DNA from: Flammula alnicola
Taxonomy: Eukaryota > Basidiomycota > Agaricomycetes > Agaricales > Strophariaceae
DNA length: 12,982 bases
Reading direction: 5' to 3'
Assembly (NCBI GenBank): GCA_015499995.1
Contig: JADNRV010000789.1
Coordinates: 1 to 12,982, forward strand
Part shown: piece by piece, positions 8,301-12,982 of the stretch
How the letters are laid out: every line of letters begins with the position of its first letter
Position numbering within the stretch: the first letter of the stretch is position 1
Translations under genes and position numbers: made by a program
Notes under the pieces: generated by a model
What the model was told of the DNA's origin: nothing
The model's database searches: none
The model's input: the letters and a program-made list of their open reading frames with translations, nothing else

Positions 8301-9542
8301 GAGTCAACCAGTCTCGATAATCTCACCTTCGTCCCAACTCGTAAGCGGTCGCTTGGAGCCCAACGATTCCTCGAGCCTAGCTCGTTGATGACGGGATTCG
8401 CATCGACCCCAGTCGGTTCTGCCGGTCCTCCTATCAAGAGCACCGTAGCTCTCTTGGACGAGTTTCTGGCGCGCTTGATGAATACGCGGGTCATCGGAGG
8501 GCAACAAGAAAGCATCCAAAGTCGAAGATGCCGGGCGTTTCAGCTTCGAAGTCACCCAATCCTTCCATGTTTTGGGTATACCAGAGCCCTTCTTGTTTAC
8601 AGCGACGAGGTACACCCTCGTCCGCGTATGGGGGATGTAGTAGGCCTTCGTATCCACTCGACAAAACTCCGCGCTGTAACCGTTTTCCTCGAAATATCCC
8701 TTGACTCTCTCCCAAGGCGCGGAGCAGACGTTCTCGAGAATGACCAGCGGAGGTCGATGGTTTGTGACCCAGGACATCATGCCGCGGAAGGTGCGACCGG
8801 ATTCTCCATTTGCATCTATGTCTTGCTTTTGGGTATTGAGATTAGAATAATCGACACAGGAAGTGCCTGCGATCAAGATGTCGACATCGCCAGGAACTGC
8901 AGCCAGGGATCCGTACGCGGTATGGCTGCGAGGAGCACTGCATCAGAAAAGAGGGTAGCTCATAAATAGGGACACGTACGCCTCTGGATCTCCTAGTTCG
9001 CAAACGTCACGGAATAGGAGAGGGGGATGGAAATTACGCTCAATGTACGCCTGCTTGAACGGTTCAATTTCGCACGAAAATACGTGTTCGATGTCAAAAT
9101 TAATGTCGTGTTGTTCGAAGATTGCCTTCTGGATGAGTTCTAAAGCAAGAAGAGGCGACTCGGTACCAGAGCACATAGTCGCTACGCGTAACTTTCGACC
9201 AGCTACGTGTTCCGCGACCTCTTTAATTTCTGGAATATGGCTGACGAGGTCGTCAAAAATGGCGGGAATATCACTGATAGGAGGGAGATCGGAGGCATCT
9301 GGAGCAGAGGACTTGGCGACTTTCTTGCTGGCCGTGATTGACGCGTCCATATCTACGTCTGACGATTGGTCTGCAGCCATCGAGACGTCGTCTTCAACCT
9401 CTTCTGGTTGGGTCTCGTTTGCTGTTTCTGCGTCGCCATCGGTGTCCTCGACCTTCGCGGCTTTTGTCTTAGACCCGCCGAAGAAAGATGTGAGGGTTCT
9501 TTGGCCCTGGGGTCGTGATTTGGAGGACTTTTCTTTCGTCAT
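2365..9542 (-). CDS. dnmt5: DNMT5-class ATP-dependent DNA cytosine methyltransferase with RING and SNF2 domains
   Basis: Ten exons (9542-8980, 8937-8327, 8272-8143, 8088-6581, 6529-5230, 5171-4044, 3988-3888, 3835-3648, 3595-2846, 2788-2365) give about 2,234 residues. Order: PIP box 14-21; C5-methyltransferase about 117-520 with motif I ATMCSGTESP (121), motif IV GTSCVDYSN (catalytic Cys215), ENV (256), HTRTRVYLV (291) and GNAMSTTVVG (505); zinc-type cysteines 603-630; SNF2 motif I VGYGKT (Lys1219), motif II VVVDEYTYL (1676), motif III WVLSGTPP (1701); RING 2008-2053; C-terminal helicase lobe with QAVGRLVRYGQ (2193). DNMT5 in Cryptococcus maintains CpG methylation on hemimethylated DNA using ATP; the same nuclear role is inferred here. 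No chromodomain, BAH or CXXC domain was seen. Exon 4 lacks one base at each of two runs (6895-6898, 6786-6788); adding them makes the length divide by three exactly. The start at 9542 has A at -3; an in-frame ATG at 9626 is less likely. Confidence 0.94.
2968..3105 (-). other. RING finger of DNMT5
   Basis: Residues 2008-2053 give CxxC-x15-CxHxxCxxC (CPGC, then SCGHMGCLPC), followed by further cysteines at 2045 and 2053. This is a C3HC4-like RING with an unusual last pair (C-x7-C). It sits between the two SNF2 lobes, as in DNMT5, Rad5/Rad16 and Uls1-type proteins. Ubiquitin ligase activity is possible but not shown by sequence. Confidence 0.8.
4370..5169 (-). other. Low-complexity charged insert within the SNF2 ATPase of DNMT5
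   Basis: About 265 residues (1373-1640) separate SNF2 motif Ia from the DEYT box. The start is alanine-rich, followed by Lys/Glu/Pro repeats (KEKPEKPKEK), nuclear-localisation-like clusters (RKRKRR, KKRRIVKR), an acidic run (EEEEEDEEDDE) and Pro-Lys repeats (IPKPKSIPKP). TDSEE[ST]G occurs twice, a typical casein kinase 2 target pattern. The segment is probably disordered and looped out of the ATPase fold. It is read as coding because the frame is open across the whole exon and both flanks are SNF2 motifs. Confidence 0.8.
4801..4830 (-). other. Candidate SUMO-interacting motif in DNMT5
   Basis: Residues 1486-1495 read VILISDDDDD: a four-residue hydrophobic core followed directly by serine and acidic residues, the classic SIM pattern. 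It lies in the disordered insert, where it would be accessible. Function is inferred from the motif only. Confidence 0.55.
7503..7586 (-). other. Zinc-binding cysteine cluster after the methyltransferase domain
   Basis: Residues 603-630 have the spacing CxC-x13-CxxC-x4-CxxC (pieces CSC, FHCKDC, FCKKC). Six cysteines plus a nearby histidine could bind one or two zinc ions. It lies between the methyltransferase domain and the SNF2 part and may serve as a structural linker or a protein- or DNA-binding module. No named zinc-finger family is claimed. Confidence 0.6.
7833..9194 (-). other. C5-methyltransferase domain of DNMT5
   Basis: Residues about 117-520 span exons 1-4. S-adenosylmethionine-binding motif I is ATMCSGTESP. 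The nucleophile is Cys215 (codon 8856-8858) in SCVDYS, where DNMT5 enzymes carry Ser-Cys in place of the usual Pro-Cys. ENV and the RxR motif follow, then a target-recognition region rich in RTDWGR and LPDFAWNDWG, and finally motif X, GNAMSTTVVG. All catalytic motifs are present, so the domain should be active. Confidence 0.9.
9480..9503 (-). other. Candidate PCNA-interacting (PIP) box in DNMT5
   Basis: Residues 14-21 read QRTLTSFF, an exact match to the PIP consensus Q-x-x-[ILM]-x-x-[FY]-[FY], followed by GG and a lysine-containing stretch. It sits at the extreme N-terminus in a disordered basic region, as PIP boxes often do. PCNA binding would place the enzyme at replication forks; this is inference from the motif alone. 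Confidence 0.7.
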
Positions 9543-9804
9543 TCTTGAGGGAAGGAAAGGGAAGTGAGTTAGTAAAGCAAGTAGCAAAGTGTGGGAAAAG
9601 CACGATCGGTAAACGCGAACAGTCACAAAGTAGTCACGCCTTGCTCAGCTTGCCGAACCAGTTTGACTCATTTGCAAGTTGTAAGCGAGCGCATCACTGT
9701 TATGCCGCGGTTGGCAGCCATGATGGGCAGAAGAATATTATCCTGTCCATGACTGTACTGGCTCCTTTGCTGCTTCTCACAGCCTTGACCCTCAATCCAT
9801 TGGC
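9543..9804. promoter_or_regulatory. Bidirectional promoter between DNMT5 and the PAP2 gene
   Basis: Only 262 bp separate the start codons of two divergent genes. On the DNMT5 side the leader is pyrimidine-rich (CCCTTCCTTCCCTCAAG, approximately, just before the ATG). No TATA box was seen on either strand. Shared control of the two genes is possible but not shown. Confidence 0.5.
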
Positions 9805-11040
9805 ATGTCGAACCTCCGGCCTACCATAGACCGCTACTTTGGTCCTAGTGCATTTGAATGGTTTGATAGATCATACTTTACAGACTGGTACGCTGCTTAG
9901 GCTTTGTAGGCAAGCGCTAATCTCCAACTTTCCGTGAAATTATTAGGACTATAGTTGGTGTGCTATGGGTACTGACGGGAGTAGTCCATGCCTCTCCCGT
10001 CTTCCAGCGTGAATTCGACCTTCATGATCCAGAAATTAGTCACCCCCAGAATGAAGACCAGTGCGTGAGCCTATAGCTTGTGCCTCCGACTACCAACGCT
10101 TTTTCCGATTGTAGAATTTCAGCATTTCTGAACGATACGATTGCCCTATTCGGGCCATTGGCTGTCATTGCAGTGATTGGATGTGTCCAGCGTTCACTCT
10201 TTATAATTCATCATGGGGCTATAGGCATATGTGCTACCCGGTATGTCGTTCTCGAATTCCTCATTAGACGCCTATCTCAAATTGAAAAAGAGGCCTTACG
10301 GAACTCGTCACAGAAACATTGAAGCACAGCGTTGGTCAGACTTTTCCGAATTCCATCCTTTGTAGACTCTCATTCTTGTCCATCGTTACTTAGGTCGACT
10401 GCGTCCCGACTTCCTTGCCAGGTGCAAGTGGGATGAAGTCATCGAGCAGTGCACTGGGTGTGTATTTTATACTTATTTCTTCCAAATTAGGTACCACCCA
10501 TTGCTAATAAAGTGCCTTCAATTAGGAAACTTTCAACTGTCACCAATGGGCGGAAATCGTTTCCATCGGGTCACTCGTCTACAGCCTTCTCTGGCATGGT
10601 GTTTCTATCACTTTTCATAGCCGGTCAGACAGCGGCATGGTGCTTTAGTGTACCAAAATCTCCAGGCAGCCTACGTGCAAGTCGGATGGTCGCATTCGTT
10701 CTCACCCTTTTCCCTATATTCTGGGCGACTCATGTCGCAATAACACGACTTCAGGATTATGTCAGTGATTTTTCCCCCGTAATTTTTTGATACTGAACAG
10801 TACTCGCAACAGCGACACCACAAGGAGGATGTTATTGTTGGCAGCTTCATTGGGATTGTCTGTGCATTGCTATGCTATCTCATTTTCTGGCCGAATCCTT
10901 TCTCCCGCAGCACTTTCCACCTCGACGTACACGGACAACCACGCTTATTATACACGGATGGAGAATACGTTAGGACGAGGGCTACTGATTTCGAACTGGC
11001 TAGGGGTGCGTCAATAGAAGAGGATGCAAATGCTGTGTAA
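9805..11040 (+). CDS. PAP2 family lipid phosphate phosphatase (DPP1/LPP1-like)
   Basis: Seven exons (9805-9887, 9947-10060, 10115-10240, 10291-10334, 10394-10457, 10526-10760, 10813-11040) give 297 residues with every phase matching. All three phosphatase motifs are present: K-x6-RP (Lys119, Arg126-Pro127, in KHSVGRLRP), PSGH (157-160) and R-x5-H-x3-D (Arg218, His224, Asp228). Several hydrophobic segments (IVGVLWVLTGVV, FGPLAVIAVIGCV, GMVFLSLFIAG, FVLTLFPIFWA, IVCALLCYLIFW) fit the usual six-pass membrane topology. The family removes phosphate from diacylglycerol pyrophosphate, phosphatidate or lysophosphatidate in vacuolar, Golgi or ER membranes; the substrate here is not determined. The last acceptor was set at 10812, not 10800, because only this restores the third motif without inserted residues. 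No frame break was found. Confidence 0.93.
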
Positions 11041-11100
11041 AGTTGTAAACAGGGAAGAACGGAAGAAAATGACGCGGTATAAGTTATAAATATCGAAATG
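11041..11100. other. Very short convergent gap between PAP2 and CID-protein genes
   Basis: Only 60 bp lie between the two stop codons. Both transcripts must therefore end inside the other gene or share this AT-rich spacer (TATAAGTTATAAATATC). Confidence 0.6.
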
Positions 11101-12982
11101 CTATGAAACGTCCATCGCTGTACCGCGTACAAATACCCACTTATCCCCGACCCTTTGCATGCGACCTCCGGCACTCGATCCAGTTGGACCGTGATCATCC
11201 GTTTGGCTACGTGTCTGACCTCCGTTTACCGTGTTGTTATATTGCTTTTCGCTGGAAGCTGATCCCTCTCCAAGTACTACAGCGTCTGTCGCTTGACTGT
11301 GATCGTCATAACCCCAGCTATCTTCCTGCATGGTTCGGCCGTTGCCGTACATCGTTCCGCCTCGTCCTCCACCAAAGCCTCCTCTACCCCTTCCCCTACC
11401 CCTGCCTGTTGTTGGTAGAACTGAACTTTTTGTAAAATCTTGATTGGACAGTGAGGCATTTGGCGCTGGTTGCGCGCTCCCAGAAGTTATAACGAACTGC
11501 ATGAGTTCTTCAGTCGATGGGAGGTACCCATGAGTAACCTGCCACATTTTCCCTAATGCTTCCCACGCAGCTGGAGAGGTGTAATCAAACAGCGAAGGAT
11601 TGAAATTCTCCATTCCCAGTCCAATTGCCATTGAATTTGTGACTAGTGGTGCGCTAGCAGGCTTCGTGGAAGATGTATTCGCAGTTACCAACGATGATAC
11701 AGAATTTGAGTCATGATTAGAGTCGTGATTAGTTGTGGCTGCGAGAGGGGATCGAGAATTTCTGAGGGGTTCCGAATGGGTTGGGGATTTTGGCGCGGAA
11801 GGTGGTGATTTGTCGTTGACTACTGAAGGTGATCTGGGTGATTCGGGTCGAATATCTCTGCCAAACTCGTCCTTGCCAGGTTCGTTTTCCCGTCTCGCAG
11901 CATTGGCCGGCTGCCAAGATGGTGGCGACGCTGCTGATGGTCTCCGAGGTGGGCTAGAATACCTAGAACCTTTCCTGCCAGCGTATCTACTCGGAGGACT
12001 TCTAGATCGGCTTCGACCTCCTCTGCCCGTGCGGGGAGGAGACTGATCTCTGTCTGTCTCTTTATAATGATCACGGTCACGAGGATCCCAGGCGCGTCCG
12101 AATCTATCACCTCGGCCTCGATTTCGAAAGCCTCCTCTATACCTTCCTCTCATGTTGTCTTGTTCGTCAAAAAGAGGATCTGGACGAGTCTTGCTTTCGG
12201 GACTACGGTACCCGCTATATCTTTGTTCGCTCTCGACCATCACGCGAGGCTCACTTCGATAGGACGGCGGTGAGTGCGAACTACCATTAACACCAGAAGA
12301 TGATGGAAATTTCTGGACATTTACAGAATCTGGAGGGGGTAAGAATTGCGGAACAGACGGTACAGAAGCTGCCGTATGGGCTAACTGTTGTATCACAGCC
12401 AGTTGAGCGGCGTCTAACTGAGGAGGAATCCCTATATTTGTCGATGTTTGCCTACATGTACGAGGAGGTATCAGTATGGGAAATATCTCCAAGTGCAGAC
12501 AGTGATATGCTTACGGAGTAGATATATTTGCAGTACTAGCTGCAGCTTGGGTTAGCAATGCTAGTAAGGTTGCTTGTGGATCCACCGCTGGAATGGGTGG
12601 GCTTCCGGCAGCAGGCGCTGGGGGTGGACCATAGGGCGCTGGAATTGTCCGTGGATCGACGGTCAAGGTTGATGCATTGGACCGTGGGTCGATGGTCAAG
12701 GTTGTTGTATTAGAGTCGGGTACTGACACAGCAGGTGTTGATACGTCGGGCACTGATACAAAAACAAACCAGGATATACTTTAGTTATTTTACTCATATG
12801 TGAGAGTTGAAGAGGAGGCAAAACGTTGGATTGCACAAGTAGAAGAAATACTTAGCGAATACATAAGAATTGCGATATGCACCTTTTTGGGGTCCCTTCA
12901 AGATATCCGACAACTGTGACAAGATCGTAGATGGAAAAGTATTTCCCTTTACCCATATATCAAGGATCTTCTTCGTTTTTCC
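11101..12982 (-). CDS. CID-type RNA polymerase II CTD-interacting protein with RS and RGG tracts, 5' end beyond the window
   Basis: Exons on the minus strand are about 12982-12883, 12752-12515 and 12451-11101; the 130-nt first intron is long for this window and may hide a small exon. The N-terminal visible part, ILDIWVKGNTFPSTILSQL, resembles the last helices of a CID domain, as in Nrd1, Seb1, Pcf11 and SCAF proteins, which bind the phosphorylated tail of RNA polymerase II. Next come Pro/Ala-rich and 11-residue repeat segments, a region with RGRYRGGF and SRSRSPPSR (12150-11923), a conserved-looking patch (11604-11491) and an RGG tract, GRGRGRGRGGFGGGRGG (11406-11356). The C-terminus ends GDKWVFVRGTAMDVS. 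There is no RRM in the visible part, unlike Nrd1 and Seb1. A role in transcription termination or RNA processing is inferred. The last exon is open over 450 codons. Confidence 0.72.
12651..12716 (-). repeat. Two tandem 33-bp units coding an 11-residue repeat
   Basis: Units 12651-12683 and 12684-12716 match at about 26 of 33 positions. They encode TLTIDPRSNAS and TLTVDPRTIPA-like blocks in the CID-type gene. The repeat keeps the reading frame, and most differences are synonymous or conservative. Confidence 0.7.

Noticed and set aside
8286..8969. Plus-strand ORF of 227 codons
   Set aside because: It is antisense to the methyltransferase exon with motif IV and ENV, so it is a shadow frame.
9540..9626. 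Upstream in-frame ATG for DNMT5 at 9626
   Set aside because: It would add 28 residues of leader-like, hydrophobic sequence unlike a nuclear protein. The ATG at 9542 has A at -3 and follows a CT-rich leader.
9515..9829. Plus-strand ORF of 104 codons before the PAP2 gene
   Set aside because: It overlaps the DNMT5 start and the PAP2 first exon in another frame. The PAP2 start at 9805 gives the family-like N-terminus.
10491..10525. Extra small exon in PAP2 after a first AG at 10490
   Set aside because: The frame after this acceptor does not join the PSGH-bearing exon; only the acceptor at 10525 keeps phase.
10801..10812. Use of the AG at 10800 as last PAP2 acceptor
   Set aside because: It stays in frame but puts four extra residues into the R-x5-H-x3-D motif; the AG at 10812 restores the exact spacing.

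Overview
This window looks like nuclear DNA of a mushroom-forming basidiomycete (Agaricomycetes). Genes are dense and split by many very short introns (42-68 nt, GT..AG, with pyrimidine-rich or CTAAC/CTGAC-like branch regions). Promoters carry CT-rich tracts, and the genes present (DNMT5, a CRIPT-like zinc protein, a fungal PAP2 phosphatase and a mushroom-type F-box protein) fit that assignment. No mobile element, CRISPR array or tRNA/rRNA gene was seen.

Layout. (1) 1-969, minus: F-box protein, running off the left edge and needing several single-base corrections to read through. (2) 970-1696: F-box promoter (TATA box, CT tract), an uncertain ORF pair on the minus strand, and the CRIPT promoter. 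(3) 1697-2158, plus: CRIPT-like cysteine-rich protein in four exons, also broken by single-base indels. (4) 2365-9542, minus: the dominant gene, ten exons and about 2,234 residues, a DNMT5-class ATP-dependent cytosine DNA methyltransferase (PIP box, C5-methyltransferase domain, zinc-binding cysteines, SNF2 ATPase split by a long charged insert and a RING finger). (5) 9805-11040, plus: seven-exon PAP2 lipid phosphate phosphatase of 297 residues, fully intact, divergent from DNMT5 across 262 bp. (6) 11101-12982, minus: C-terminal part of a CID-type RNA polymerase II CTD-interacting protein with RS and RGG tracts, running off the right edge.

Main points of interest. The DNMT5 starts with a textbook PCNA-binding motif (QRTLTSFF), which would tie maintenance methylation to the replication fork. 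Its SNF2 insert contains a strong candidate SUMO-interacting motif, so with the RING it has a Uls1-like SUMO-plus-RING-plus-SNF2 make-up. The window also carries eight apparent single-base indels, nearly all homopolymer length changes, spread over three of the five genes. They point either to residual sequencing error or, for the F-box and CRIPT loci, to recent gene decay. The genes do not form a pathway; they are neighbours in a compact fungal genome.
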